Source: Chitinophagaceae bacterium (GTDB taxonomy: Bacteria > Bacteroidota > Bacteroidia > Chitinophagales > Chitinophagaceae). From it: 39,395 nucleotides of DNA. Shown here piece after piece: positions 1 through 7,362 of the stretch. Positions within the stretch are counted from its first letter, which is position 1, and every line of letters begins with the position of its first letter. A program made the translations under genes and the position numbers. The DNA is taken from NCBI GenBank assembly GCA_023251255.1, contig JAHEZD010000056.1, positions 1 to 39,395 of the forward strand, given 5' to 3'. The notes under the pieces were generated by a model. It was not told where the DNA came from. It searched no databases and saw nothing but the letters and a program-made list of their open reading frames with translations.

Positions 1-114
1 GGCCATGGTTATGGAACTGCGGGCTATGCCCAGGTAATCTGCCAACAGTTTCTGGCTGATGCCAAGCCTGCCATGCAGGCTGTCCTTATCTTTTTTCATC
101 CCATTTTTTGACAT
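1..114 (-). CDS. Helix-turn-helix regulator, N-terminal fragment
   Basis: An open frame starts at the ATG complementary to 112-114 and runs off the left edge, so only 38 residues are visible. After a lysine-rich N-terminus, residues 18-37 (ISQKLLADYLGIARSSITMA) have the spacing of an XRE-type helix-turn-helix: a helix with Q and LA, a turn at LGI, then a recognition helix beginning ARSS. The likely role is DNA binding, but the family cannot be fixed from this fragment. ATG at 97-99 is an alternative start. The large perfect inverted repeat at 134-187 lies 20 bp upstream of the start and is a natural candidate for this regulator's own operator. The fragment could also belong to a larger protein with an N-terminal HTH. 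Confidence 0.6.
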   Translation of the reverse strand, partial: MSKNGMKKDKDSLHGRLGISQKLLADYLGIARSSITMA

Positions 115-133
115 CAATTTTTTGATAATTTGA

Positions 134-187
134 ACTGTGACCAAAATTTTGTGAACTTTTAAATGTTCACAAAATTTTGGTCACAGT
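134..187. promoter_or_regulatory. Large perfect inverted repeat, candidate operator
   Basis: Two perfect 23-bp arms (134-156 and 165-187) flank an 8-bp loop. Each arm holds GTGACC, a self-palindromic CAAAATTTTG core and GTGAAC, so each arm contains its own smaller dyad. The element lies directly in front of the HTH gene. There is no flanking T-run, and a separate terminator exists at 275-301, so an operator is preferred to a terminator. Confidence 0.55.
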
Positions 188-274
188 CGTAAAAACCTGT
201 TTTTCGTTACTCATTTTTGAATAGATGGCAGCTTTTTCACTTCTGGGTCCTTTTTGCTGCGCAATAGCTAGAAT

Positions 275-301
275 AAAAAAGCCACCCAATTACTGGGTGG
301 C
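275..301 (-). terminator. Rho-independent terminator of the DoxX-like gene
   Basis: An 8-bp perfect stem (GCCACCCA at 281-288, TGGGTGGC at 294-301) with a 5-nt loop is followed on the minus strand by six T residues (275-280). It lies 30 bp after the stop of the gene at 331-705. Confidence 0.85.
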
Positions 302-330
302 CTCGTTGGCACAATCGTTAGGGGCAAAGT

Positions 331-705
331 TTATTCGTTTTTGCTACCTATGTAAAAGGCGGCGGCAGCCAATGCTATATCCTTTCCCAAAAAAATCACT
401 TCGATCATCTGCTCCTTTTGGGATGCTGCATGGAACATGGAACTTAAATGTACAAATAGGGCAATGATCACAATCATGGCGGCAAGCAGGTACCCAGCAA
501 GCTTTACTTGTTTATGCAGCATGAAGGCTATGGCTGCCAATATCTGCAAAATGCCAGTGAAATAAACCCAGAACATGGGTGCCGGAAAAAAAGCGGGTAC
601 CCATTCCACAATCACATTTGGAATGATCAAATGGTTCAGGCCAAAAAAGAATATAACGATAGCAAACAAGGTAGTAGCTATCCGGGGATTGGTTGTAAAA
701 GACAT
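331..705 (-). CDS. DoxX-like four-helix membrane protein
   Basis: This 124-residue protein has four predicted membrane helices, at about residues 10-28, 45-62, 68-87 and 103-120. It has the GLNHL and FPAP features and the size of the DoxX/DoxX-like family. Members are small inner-membrane proteins of poorly defined biochemical role, some tied to sulfur or redox metabolism. The start is an ATG at 703-705, and a strong terminator follows at 275-301. It is transcribed alone: the HTH gene lies downstream on the same strand beyond the terminator. Assignment to the broad DoxX clan is fairly safe; a specific function is not supported. Confidence 0.75.
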   Translation of the reverse strand: MSFTTNPRIATTLFAIVIFFFGLNHLIIPNVIVEWVPAFFPAPMFWVYFTGILQILAAIAFMLHKQVKLAGYLLAAMIVIIALFVHLSSMFHAASQKEQMIEVIFLGKDIALAAAAFYIGSKNE

Positions 706-809
706 GGTGTTGGTTTTATTCAGTGAAAACTATTGTTTAAAGAATAACCTGTTGGGCTATCAGTGCCAATGACAGATGGAATTCCTACTACTAATACCCT
801 TTGACAGCA

Positions 810-828
810 CTTCGACAGGCTCCTGACA
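810..828. repeat. Half copy of CTTCGACAAG-type palindromic repeat
   Basis: CTTCGACAGGCTCCTGACA matches one arm of the modules at 2040-2128, 7504-7550 and 7943-8063. Apart from this, the 706-921 stretch shows no gene or other recognisable signal. Confidence 0.5.
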
Positions 829-921
829 TCACTCTTCGTAAGTTTCTGCTCCGTAAAATAATTTGGGCCTTTTTATCTGTCATCACCGCCTGTCAACGAC
901 AGATGGAATTCCTGTTAGTAA

Positions 922-1043
922 CTGCCTTCGACAAGCCATGCCTAACGGCAGGCAGGTTCAATATGTTTGTTTGCTAAGCAAACATCGATTTACTCAGGCT
1001 GGCATTATTCCTACAACCTTTGCGTACCACCATCAGTTACTTA
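922..1043. repeat. Composite palindromic repeat with nested GGCAGG insert
   Basis: From left to right it contains half a module (CCTTCGACAAG, 925-935), a nested palindromic insert (936-956, GCCTAACGGCAGGC core), a short hairpin (TGTTTGC-TAA-GCAAACA, 968-984), and a tail (993-1043) shared with the element at 7551-7688: CTCAGGCTG, CATTATTCCTACAA, CTTTGCGTA and CATCAGTTACTTA. The last three bases of the tail are the stop codon of the gene at 1041-1979. The first part, including the hairpin, is shared in inverted orientation with 9018-9081. Confidence 0.7.
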
Positions 1044-1979
1044 CTGGTTCACCTTCACTGCTTTCTTCATACCAAAGCTCCTGTTCAAGTTGAAACCGAA
1101 GGCAAAATCTGCAGGCTTATTGGTATTCCTTGAAAGCTGTGCAATGTTGCTGGCACTGGATGTATTGCTGATGAAGAACTGGAATATATGCCCACCTGTA
1201 TCCCAATCGTAACCAAGTGCAAGCAATATGGGCTTGTATTCGTAAACGGCTCCCGTTTCATTTATCAAATTCTTGTAGTTGTTCAGCAAATGGACAAACT
1301 CAAAAGTTACCGCTGATTTATGGGTAAGCTTGTACCTACCGCCAATACCTGCAGAAAAGGTATTGTTTGAATTGTTGTACCCATAGGGCACCAAATTGTA
1401 GTGTACCATGGAGCCTATGAACTGGAGCGACAAGCTTTCATTGAACTTCCTGGCTACCAGCAATTGGTCAATAAAGGAGAACCTGTTCCAGGTATTGTCT
1501 TCCGGGCTTGGCCCATCGGCAGCATCTACATGGAAGCCTGTCAGCACATCAACTGTTACGGGCACATGTTTCTGGCCTGTTTGCTGGCGCATGATCCTGA
1601 ACTTGCCCCATCCTTCAAACTGGGCATTACCAGTAGCTGCCACCCCGAGGTTCATATAAGTGGTGGGCGAGTAATCAAATGATAGGTAGGTATTGGCCAC
1701 GCCCGAATTGAAGCCAAACAACTGTGCGGCACTGCCCTTCAGTCCGGTTTCCTTGTTCCATATCTGGCCAAAATGGTGGGTAATCATGAACTGCAGGTTG
1801 CCCTTGCCGGTCATTTCCACACTTGGCATATTGATGATACGTGTTGATTTGAACGTGGCAATGGTAAGGTTCTGCTTTACCTTGCCAGAGTCTTCCTTCT
1901 GGAGTTCGTCCAGCAGGTCCTGTGCCTTGGCAAAATGGGCACCAAGGGCCAGCAACAAACAGATTGATAATTTTTTCAT
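1041..1979 (-). CDS. DUF5777-like outer-membrane beta-barrel protein
   Basis: The frame is open further upstream, but the ATG at 1977-1979 begins a clean signal peptide (MKKLSICLLLALGAHFAKAQ), so that start is chosen, giving 312 residues. The mature protein consists of alternating aromatic and polar strands and ends in a barrel-like C-terminus. The early motif TRIINMPSVE with HHFGQIWN, and the position beside YceI and cytochrome-like lipoproteins, fit the Bacteroidota DUF5777 barrel family, whose function is unknown. It is the last gene of the minus-strand operon starting at 4571, although a palindromic repeat (2040-2128) lies between it and YceI and may lower its expression. The stop codon lies at the very edge of a repeated element. 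Confidence 0.75.
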   Translation of the reverse strand: MKKLSICLLLALGAHFAKAQDLLDELQKEDSGKVKQNLTIATFKSTRIINMPSVEMTGKGNLQFMITHHFGQIWNKETGLKGSAAQLFGFNSGVANTYLSFDYSPTTYMNLGVAATGNAQFEGWGKFRIMRQQTGQKHVPVTVDVLTGFHVDAADGPSPEDNTWNRFSFIDQLLVARKFNESLSLQFIGSMVHYNLVPYGYNNSNNTFSAGIGGRYKLTHKSAVTFEFVHLLNNYKNLINETGAVYEYKPILLALGYDWDTGGHIFQFFISNTSSASNIAQLSRNTNKPADFAFGFNLNRSFGMKKAVKVNQ

Positions 1980-2039
1980 GTTTTGAAGTTTTTGGTTAGC
2001 GCTTATCTCAAAAGTCAAAAGTGAATGTCAAGCTGAGCA

Positions 2040-2128
2040 ATGTCATAGTGAGCTTGTCGAACTACTGTCGAAGCAATTTTAAATGAGGATTCCGTTTGAA
2101 ACACATTTCGACAAGCTCAATGTGACAT
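2040..2128. repeat. Palindromic CTTGTCGA module pair
   Basis: Two inverted arms (2040-2061 and 2107-2128) match at 20 of 22 positions, both reading TGAGCTTGTCGAA towards a roughly 45-nt centre. An extra partial copy (TGTCAAGCTGAGC) precedes it at about 2026-2038. It lies between two genes of one operon, so it would form a hairpin in the message. Confidence 0.7.
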
Positions 2129-2155
2129 CTTGCAAGCCTTTGAGATACACGTTAA

Positions 2156-2707
2156 TTAATTTAATTGGAACTTGATGACTGTGGTAATGGGTGTCAGGTC
2201 CGCCAATTTGGGTTTCACGATACCTGGGATATCAATTTTGTAATCCTCTGCTTTGATACCGAAATCACAATAGAAAGTGGCTGTTTTTCCGCTTACCACC
2301 AATTTAACCGGGTTCTTGAAAGTCTTGGTTACGCCGTGCATGGTCAACTGACCGTCGGATGATAAATTATAGGTGCCGTCCTTTGCCAACAGTTCCTTGG
2401 TAAAGCCATTCAATTTGCCCTTGTAAGTGGCATTGGGAATTTTGTCTGTTTGCAAATAATTGTCGTTGAAATGTTCTTCCAACAGGGCATTGTTAAAATG
2501 GAATGTTTTCATGGGTACCAGCAATGCCACTTCGGCATTGTCCACTTTCAAAACGGCTGTTGCTTCCTTGCTTGCTGCGGCATAGTCCTTATGTGATTGG
2601 TCCTTGTTGGGATTGAAGGAAATGACTGCATCCCTTGTCTTGTAGGTCTGGGCATTGATGATGCTGAATGATAGGATGGCTGTGGCTACGAAAATGATCT
2701 TTTTCAT
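2156..2707 (-). CDS. YceI-family periplasmic lipid-binding protein
   Basis: This 183-residue protein has a signal peptide ending near INAQ (about residue 19). The rest is the YceI lipocalin-like fold: early ISF-N strand, central LLVPMKTFHFNN, the TYKGKLNG strand and the GQLTMHGVTKTFKNP signature. Family members bind long polyisoprenoid chains in a closed barrel, and some are linked to quinone handling. Its neighbours in the operon are two lipoproteins with heme-like motifs upstream and a DUF5777-like barrel downstream, which is compatible with a role in envelope redox or quinone metabolism (inference). The length is normal for the family and the start is unambiguous. Confidence 0.9.
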   Translation of the reverse strand: MKKIIFVATAILSFSIINAQTYKTRDAVISFNPNKDQSHKDYAAASKEATAVLKVDNAEVALLVPMKTFHFNNALLEEHFNDNYLQTDKIPNATYKGKLNGFTKELLAKDGTYNLSSDGQLTMHGVTKTFKNPVKLVVSGKTATFYCDFGIKAEDYKIDIPGIVKPKLADLTPITTVIKFQLN

Positions 2708-2753
2708 ATTTGCTAATTTTAGTGTGTTTTATAATTTAAATTGATGGGATTTT

Positions 2754-3386
2754 TTATTGCGGCATTCCTTGTTGTATCCATGCATTGAGCAGTGACCATG
2801 TACCTGTGGACAACGATAGGGTTCCACCGGGGTGGCTGCTCTGTCCCTTGCTGGCAATCATGGCCTGCAATGTGGTCTGCTTGGAAACCAATTTGGCGTA
2901 GTTCAGTACCACGGCCAATCCGCCATGGCAGCTTGATGCGGAGCAGGTGGTGGCCACCATTGGGGCAATATTTGCCGTATAGGTTACCGGACCTGTTACA
3001 GCAGCCGTTTGCCGATCGTCTATGGCACCTTGGTTGATCCAGTCCTTGATGGTCCTGTTTTCGTTGGGGGTCAATGTAATGGCTCCGCTACCGGGGTGGC
3101 TTCCACCGTTTACCCATGTGTTGAACAGGCTGACCCTGGCCAGGATGGCATCGTACTGAATGGTATCCACGCCATGGCCCAATTTGTAGAGGTTGGAAAA
3201 TTGAACGGCCCTTGCATTGGCCCCATTGTTATGGCAGCCACATGGCCCGGAAGTTACAATGGGCACCACTTCCTTTTCAAAAGATACCGTAGGCAGTGTT
3301 TCAATGTCCTTCTTATTGTTGTAGCATGATGTTATGCTAAACACCGCTGCAGCCAGTAACACCATTATTGATAATTTCTTGTTCAT
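2754..3386 (-). CDS. Lipoprotein with two tandem cytochrome-c-like modules
   Basis: This 210-residue protein has a lipobox (SITSC, Cys21). The mature part appears to be a tandem duplication. Module 1 (about 35-124) has a heme-like site CGCH (C49, C51, H52), then SHPG (H97) and DWINQGAI. Module 2 (about 135-210) has C148-x4-C153-H154, then SHPG (H185) and AWIQQGM. C-x4-C-H is a variant of the c-type heme motif; C-x-C-H in module 1 is shorter than the normal CxxCH. The conserved SHPG histidine might be the distal ligand (inference). It follows the 387-residue lipoprotein by 21 bp and precedes YceI by 46 bp. Heme attachment is not proven by sequence; metal or disulfide roles remain possible. Confidence 0.7.
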   Translation of the reverse strand: MNKKLSIMVLLAAAVFSITSCYNNKKDIETLPTVSFEKEVVPIVTSGPCGCHNNGANARAVQFSNLYKLGHGVDTIQYDAILARVSLFNTWVNGGSHPGSGAITLTPNENRTIKDWINQGAIDDRQTAAVTGPVTYTANIAPMVATTCSASSCHGGLAVVLNYAKLVSKQTTLQAMIASKGQSSHPGGTLSLSTGTWSLLNAWIQQGMPQ

Positions 3387-3407
3387 ACAATTTGTTTTTG
3401 GTATGGG

Positions 3408-4571
3408 TTATTTTTTAATGATGGTACCTGTTTTCCTGTACTTGAATATGCCGGCATTGTTGATACCATACTTCCATACATCCGGGATATTGGGATCGAG
3501 GAAGTACCAAGCTTTGACAATGGCTATTTCATTTTTGCCAAAGCCACCATCGCTCCAGGCCATATCACCCTGGTGTGTTGTTGCAAAAACACCGGTTCTT
3601 GGATTGGCCAATAAGATGGTTGAATCCACGCGTGAAATCAAGGAACTGCTGGCATTGAGGAAATCGCCTTTTGAGTTTACTTTTACGCCATTTACAGAAT
3701 AGGTATTGGCAGCACTGCGGATTGATTTTGGGTACATCACATCCAAAAGGATGTCGTCGTAGGTGCTCAACGGGCCACGTCCAGTGAATGTTTTATATAC
3801 CCTTGAGGAGGCATTGGCCAACGTATCGGTGTAGAACTTCCGTACACTGTCCTTGTAGGCTCCCCAAACAGTATTCAGTAAGGTGGCGTTATTCATAACA
3901 GGGTAATAGGTAATGGCACCTGTTAATTGGTTGGGCAGGGCAAATGAAACCGTATCGCCGGTAGCTACATTGAACATTTTGTTTCTTGCCCAATAACCTG
4001 CTGCTGTAGCTTCATTGTGGCAATTGGCAGATGTGCAGCCCGTTGTAATGATCCTGATGGCTGCTGGTAAAAAATCTTCCACTGCGGGATATTCCTTTGC
4101 GCCATTCTTGATCCAATTATAAATCAGGTTCTTCTCCGTATAGCTGGGTTCATTCAACTTGTTTACCGGCGGCATGGCCTTGTTAAGGTCATTGGTGGTT
4201 AACAGTTGCCAAAGCTTACTGTTCTCCGGACTTCCCGGACTTACCAAACTCCTGATGGCTGCATAGTTGTTCAATGTAGGCTTTACCGTACCGCCATGGC
4301 AATCTGCCGTGGCGCAGGTGTTGGTGATGAAGGAGAGCACACCAGCTTTATGGATAATATCATTCACATCTGGCAATGCATCGGAAACAGGGATTTTGGT
4401 ACTATCGTAGAAGGGGGCCAATAAACTGTTGTCCAATTGCGCCATGCTGAACGACCTGTCCATGATGCTTGCGTTCTTCCCTTCCTTCTTGCACTGTACC
4501 AGGAGAACGGTCAATAGCAATACCAGTACAGTAGTGAACATTCTGGTTGGAAGCTGTATGTTCTTTTTCAT
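3408..4571 (-). CDS. Lipoprotein with two C-x4-C-H heme-like sites
   Basis: First gene of the operon, 387 residues. A long hydrophobic N-terminus ends LLVQC (Cys27), an acceptable Bacteroidota lipobox although Gln before Cys is uncommon. Site 1 is C86-x4-C91-H92, followed by KAMPP (Met133, a typical position and context for a distal heme-iron ligand) and YNWIKNGAKEYP. Site 2 is C179-x4-C184-H185. Residues after about 230 resemble no domain I recognise. The GGTVKP/NYA context after site 1 resembles module 2 of the next lipoprotein, so the two are probably distant relatives. A role as an envelope electron carrier or enzyme is inferred from these motifs only. A promoter-like TAGTTTTG lies at 4635-4642 on the same strand. 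Confidence 0.7.
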   Translation of the reverse strand: MKKNIQLPTRMFTTVLVLLLTVLLVQCKKEGKNASIMDRSFSMAQLDNSLLAPFYDSTKIPVSDALPDVNDIIHKAGVLSFITNTCATADCHGGTVKPTLNNYAAIRSLVSPGSPENSKLWQLLTTNDLNKAMPPVNKLNEPSYTEKNLIYNWIKNGAKEYPAVEDFLPAAIRIITTGCTSANCHNEATAAGYWARNKMFNVATGDTVSFALPNQLTGAITYYPVMNNATLLNTVWGAYKDSVRKFYTDTLANASSRVYKTFTGRGPLSTYDDILLDVMYPKSIRSAANTYSVNGVKVNSKGDFLNASSSLISRVDSTILLANPRTGVFATTHQGDMAWSDGGFGKNEIAIVKAWYFLDPNIPDVWKYGINNAGIFKYRKTGTIIKK

Positions 4572-4634
4572 AAACTAAGATTGATTTGTTTTGATCATTG
4601 GAGCTGTTAACAGGTAACGGCTTGTTTGAAAAAG

Positions 4635-4642
4635 CAAAACTA
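4635..4642 (-). promoter_or_regulatory. -7 promoter element for the YceI operon
   Basis: On the minus strand the sequence reads TAGTTTTG, matching the Bacteroidota sigma-A -7 consensus TAnnTTTG. It would place transcription start near 4628, leaving a leader of about 57 nt before the start at 4571. No clear -33 TTTG is visible. Confidence 0.45.
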
Positions 4643-4680
4643 TACTTGGCCGCATGACAGTTTTATGACTTATGCTTGCC

Positions 4681-4697
4681 ACGGATATGACATCCGT
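4681..4697. promoter_or_regulatory. Perfect dyad between divergent promoters
   Basis: ACGGAT and ATCCGT arms are separated by 5 bp. The dyad sits about 40 bp upstream of the minus-strand -7 box and about 25 bp upstream of the plus-strand -7 box, a position expected of a shared regulator site. Confidence 0.4.
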
Positions 4698-4721
4698 CAC
4701 TCCCAAATTTTTCTTGTGATC

Positions 4722-4729
4722 TAGTTTTG
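4722..4729 (+). promoter_or_regulatory. -7 promoter element for the OB-fold gene
   Basis: TAGTTTTG matches TAnnTTTG exactly and is identical to the element driving the divergent operon. Predicted transcription start is near 4736, giving a leader of roughly 35 nt before the ATG at 4771. Confidence 0.45.
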
Positions 4730-4770
4730 CGTTTTAAAAACTTGATATCTAGCACATAAAAAATATAATC

Positions 4771-5175
4771 ATGAAAAGGTTCTTCAAGCGTAAAGTGGTA
4801 TTGGCATTATTTGCAGCAGCAATCATTTTTGGTGGATGGACAACCTGGTATGTGTTCTTCAAGCCGCACAGGAACATTGCCAAAGAAAAAGCCAGTTTTT
4901 CTTTGACCACTGATCAATTATCCCAGGAATTCAAAGCGAATACTGCAGTGGCTACCGCTAAATACATTGATAAGGCAGTATTGCTGGAAGGGGCCGTAAC
5001 ACAAATAGAAGGCACCACGGTTTCCTTTAATAATGTGGCCTGCAATATAGATTCTGCTCAATTGGCAAAAATTTCTTCTGTAAAAACAGGCGACAAAATA
5101 AAACTGCAGGGGCAGGTAGTGGGCTATAATGATTTGATGGAGGAGATTGGGCTGGCACAGTGCGTATTCAAATAG
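4771..5175 (+). CDS. Membrane-anchored OB-fold (tRNA_anti-like) protein
   Basis: This 134-residue protein has a positively charged N-terminus (KRFFKRK) and one membrane helix at about 9-30, then a soluble domain. The domain resembles the short OB-fold proteins called tRNA_anti-like in Bacteroidota: SLTTDQLSQEFKAN, A-KYIDKAVLLEGAV, then GDKIKLQGQVVGYND-L-EEIGLAQC. Members are small envelope proteins whose ligand is unknown; the name reflects fold, not tRNA binding. It is divergent from the YceI operon and shares its promoter region, suggesting co-regulation. The cysteine near the C-terminus is conserved in related proteins as I recall them, which I cannot verify here. Confidence 0.75.
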   Translation: MKRFFKRKVVLALFAAAIIFGGWTTWYVFFKPHRNIAKEKASFSLTTDQLSQEFKANTAVATAKYIDKAVLLEGAVTQIEGTTVSFNNVACNIDSAQLAKISSVKTGDKIKLQGQVVGYNDLMEEIGLAQCVFK

Positions 5176-5210
5176 GGGCCAGATACAACTTGTTATGAAA
5201 GGACGCACTG

Positions 5211-5885
5211 CTACTGTTTCAGTTCTTCCAGTACATTCTTGGCCTTGGCAGCATAGGAGAAAACGGGCCTGCTGTTTTCAACCGTTTCCAGAAGGGCTAT
5301 TGCTTTTGCAGGGTCATTGGTTTTTAGGTAGGCCAATGACAGGTACCATCTTGCTTTGACCAATTGATGCTCGTTCAGCGGATTGTTGATGCACCAATGC
5401 AAATTGATGATGGCCTCCGCCTCATTATTGACCATTAAAAAAGCAATGGCTTTATAATAGTGCCCCAATGACAGGATCAAATGTTTATCCAGCATTTCCT
5501 TGGCATTGAGGGAGGCATCAATATTTACAAGGTCCAATTTCTTCAGGTAGATATAATCATTGAGGTCGTACCCGGAGAAAGCTTCCAAAAGGAACTGGGG
5601 ATATTTCTGTGGCAGGGTGTCCTTTTCAAAGTATTTGGTGTACAGCAATGCCCCTTTGGCAGCAATAATACTATCGGTATTGGGCTTTATGGTTACAGTT
5701 TCTTTTTTGTGGGGGGGCAGGGGCACTGCGGTGGTATCCACTATTTCAACACTGGAGGAGCGCTTGAACGATTTACCAATTTTGAACACGGTCAATACAA
5801 TAACTGCTACCAAAAGCAATGAAGCTATTACAATAACGATTGACCGTTTTAATTTTAATGAGCTGCTATCTTGTGCTTCCTCCAT
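5211..5885 (-). CDS. Single-pass membrane protein with TPR-like C-terminus
   Basis: The ATG at 5883-5885 is preferred over an upstream TTG, giving 224 residues. A short acidic N-terminus leads into one membrane helix (about 17-38). A soluble region follows with helical pairs typical of tetratricopeptide repeats: HYYKAIAFLMVNNEAEAIIN, ARWYLSLAYLKTNDPAKAIA and AAKAKNVLEEL. TPRs mediate protein-protein contacts; the partner is unknown. It converges on the OB-fold gene, with 35 bp between the ends. Similar small TPR membrane proteins in Bacteroidota often accompany sigma-factor or gliding genes, but nothing nearby supports that here. Confidence 0.65.
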   Translation of the reverse strand: MEEAQDSSSLKLKRSIVIVIASLLLVAVIVLTVFKIGKSFKRSSSVEIVDTTAVPLPPHKKETVTIKPNTDSIIAAKGALLYTKYFEKDTLPQKYPQFLLEAFSGYDLNDYIYLKKLDLVNIDASLNAKEMLDKHLILSLGHYYKAIAFLMVNNEAEAIINLHWCINNPLNEHQLVKARWYLSLAYLKTNDPAKAIALLETVENSRPVFSYAAKAKNVLEELKQ

Positions 5886-6276
5886 TTGCTGCAAAAAGTC
5901 CCTTTCCTGCCAATTTATTTTGAAGGCTTCCAGAAACTATTTGGCAATGATAAATAAAATTGCCACAAACACACCAATCGGCACCATCATTCGTGCTTAT
6001 CTGTGCGTTTGTGGCAAAAAATGCATGTTTTAATAACTGGGCTATCAGCCAGCGTATTCCTTCCTAACCTAGATTTGGCAGATTACCAATGACACCCGAT
6101 AGACATCGGGTTGATTGCAAAATGCCGATAACCATTTGTAAACAAATGCTTTTATTTTACCACCAAGGCACGAAGACACGAAGGGAAAAACTTCGTTTTT
6201 TTAAACCCTGCCTGCCGGTAGGCAAGTTAGTGGCCTTAGTACCTTTCCGATTAACTCGAAGGCTATCGGGTGACTA
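5886..6276. repeat. Gene-free stretch of short dispersed-type repeats
   Basis: No coding frame is supported. The stretch contains an inverted repeat with arms TGCCACAAAC (5961-5970) and GTTTGTGGCA (6007-6016), a 7-bp hairpin ACCCGAT-agac-ATCGGGT (6094-6111), a short tandem GGCACGAAGACACGAAGG (6167-6184), and a GGCAGG-type palindrome (about 6207-6226). The ATCGGGTG end near 6266-6273 echoes the hairpin. These have the look of genome-wide intergenic repeats; copy number must be checked in the whole genome. Confidence 0.5.
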
Positions 6277-7266
6277 TTACAACAATCCCTTCCCCACCAG
6301 GTACTCTGCAATCTGCACCGCATTGGTAGCAGCGCCCTTGCGGAGGTTATCGCTCACCACCCACATGTTCAGGGTTTTTGGCTGGGTTTCGTCCCTCCGC
6401 AACCTGCCAACAAACACTTCATCCTTTTCATGTGCCCATAAAGGCATTGGATAGAACTGTGCAGCATCATCCTGCTGCAGCACCACACCGGGGGCCGCTG
6501 CCAACAGAACCTTCACTTCGTTCAGGTCGTATTCGTTTTCAAATTCCACATTCACGCTTTCGCTATGCCCGCCCACTACAGGAATACGCACCGTGGTTGC
6601 TGTAACCTTTATGGAATCATCCTGCATGATCTTGCAGGTTTCCTTCACCATTTTCATTTCTTCCTTGGTATAGCCATTCTCCAGGAACACATCAATTTGG
6701 GGAATTACGTTCAGGTCGATCTGGTATTTGTAGGCCATTGGCCCATCAATCCCCTTACGTTCGTTGAAGAGCTGGTCAACAGCCGCTTTGCCTGTACCCG
6801 TAACACTCTGGTAGGTGGATACAACCACCCTCTTTATCTTATATTTTTCATGCAATGGCTGCAAGGCCACTACCATTTGAATGGTGCTGCAATTGGGATT
6901 GGCAATGATCTTATCTTCTGCAGTTAACACGCTGGCATTCACTTCAGGAACCACCAGTTTCTTTGTTGGGTCCATGCGCCAGGCACTGCTATTGTCAATT
7001 ACTGTGATGCCTGCGGCTGCAAACTTTGGTGCCCATTCCAAGCTGGTGCTGCCACCTGCACTGAATATGGCCACTGCTGGCTTGGCATCAATGCCATCCT
7101 GCATGCTTACCACTTTGTACTGCTTGCCCTTGAATTCCACTTCCTTGCCAACACTTCTTTCACTTGCAACAGGAACTAGTTCCGTTACATTAAAATTCCT
7201 TTCTGCAAGCACCTGCAACATTTTTGTGCCTACCAAGCCTGTGGCTCCTACTACGGCTACTTTCAT
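6277..7266 (-). CDS. asd: Aspartate-semialdehyde dehydrogenase
   Basis: Catalyses NADPH-dependent reduction of aspartyl-4-phosphate to aspartate-4-semialdehyde, the branch step to lysine/diaminopimelate, threonine and methionine. The frame is open upstream, but the ATG at 7264-7266 begins the Rossmann motif MKVAVVGATGLVG, so this start is chosen (329 residues, normal length). The catalytic cysteine is in NPNCSTIQ (C126), and the active-site histidine in GGHSESVNVEF (H234). The N-terminal NAD(P)-binding domain, dimerisation domain and returning C-terminal helix are all complete. It stands alone, with repeat-rich gene-free DNA on both sides. Confidence 0.97.
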   Translation of the reverse strand: MKVAVVGATGLVGTKMLQVLAERNFNVTELVPVASERSVGKEVEFKGKQYKVVSMQDGIDAKPAVAIFSAGGSTSLEWAPKFAAAGITVIDNSSAWRMDPTKKLVVPEVNASVLTAEDKIIANPNCSTIQMVVALQPLHEKYKIKRVVVSTYQSVTGTGKAAVDQLFNERKGIDGPMAYKYQIDLNVIPQIDVFLENGYTKEEMKMVKETCKIMQDDSIKVTATTVRIPVVGGHSESVNVEFENEYDLNEVKVLLAAAPGVVLQQDDAAQFYPMPLWAHEKDEVFVGRLRRDETQPKTLNMWVVSDNLRKGAATNAVQIAEYLVGKGLL

Positions 7267-7344
7267 TGTTTGTTCCCCCCGATTTTGTTTTTTCTTTTGT
7301 CCGCCAACCAGCGGCAAAAGGTTTATGGTTAATAATAATTGGAA

Positions 7345-7362
7345 CCTGCCTTTGCAGGCAGG
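7345..7362. repeat. Stand-alone GGCAGG palindrome
   Basis: CCTGCC (7345-7350) and GGCAGG (7357-7362) pair perfectly around a 6-nt loop. It belongs to the same palindrome type as the inserts at 936-956, 7516-7538 and 15629-15650. The rest of 7267-7503 shows nothing else. Confidence 0.5.

Noticed and set aside
225-467. An 80-codon plus-strand frame over the terminator and the DoxX gene end
   Set aside because: It crosses a rho-independent terminator and overlaps the better-supported minus-strand gene.
922-1043. CRISPR-like interpretation of the short repeats
   Set aside because: Repeat units are irregular, inverted and nested rather than evenly spaced direct repeats, and there are no cas genes.
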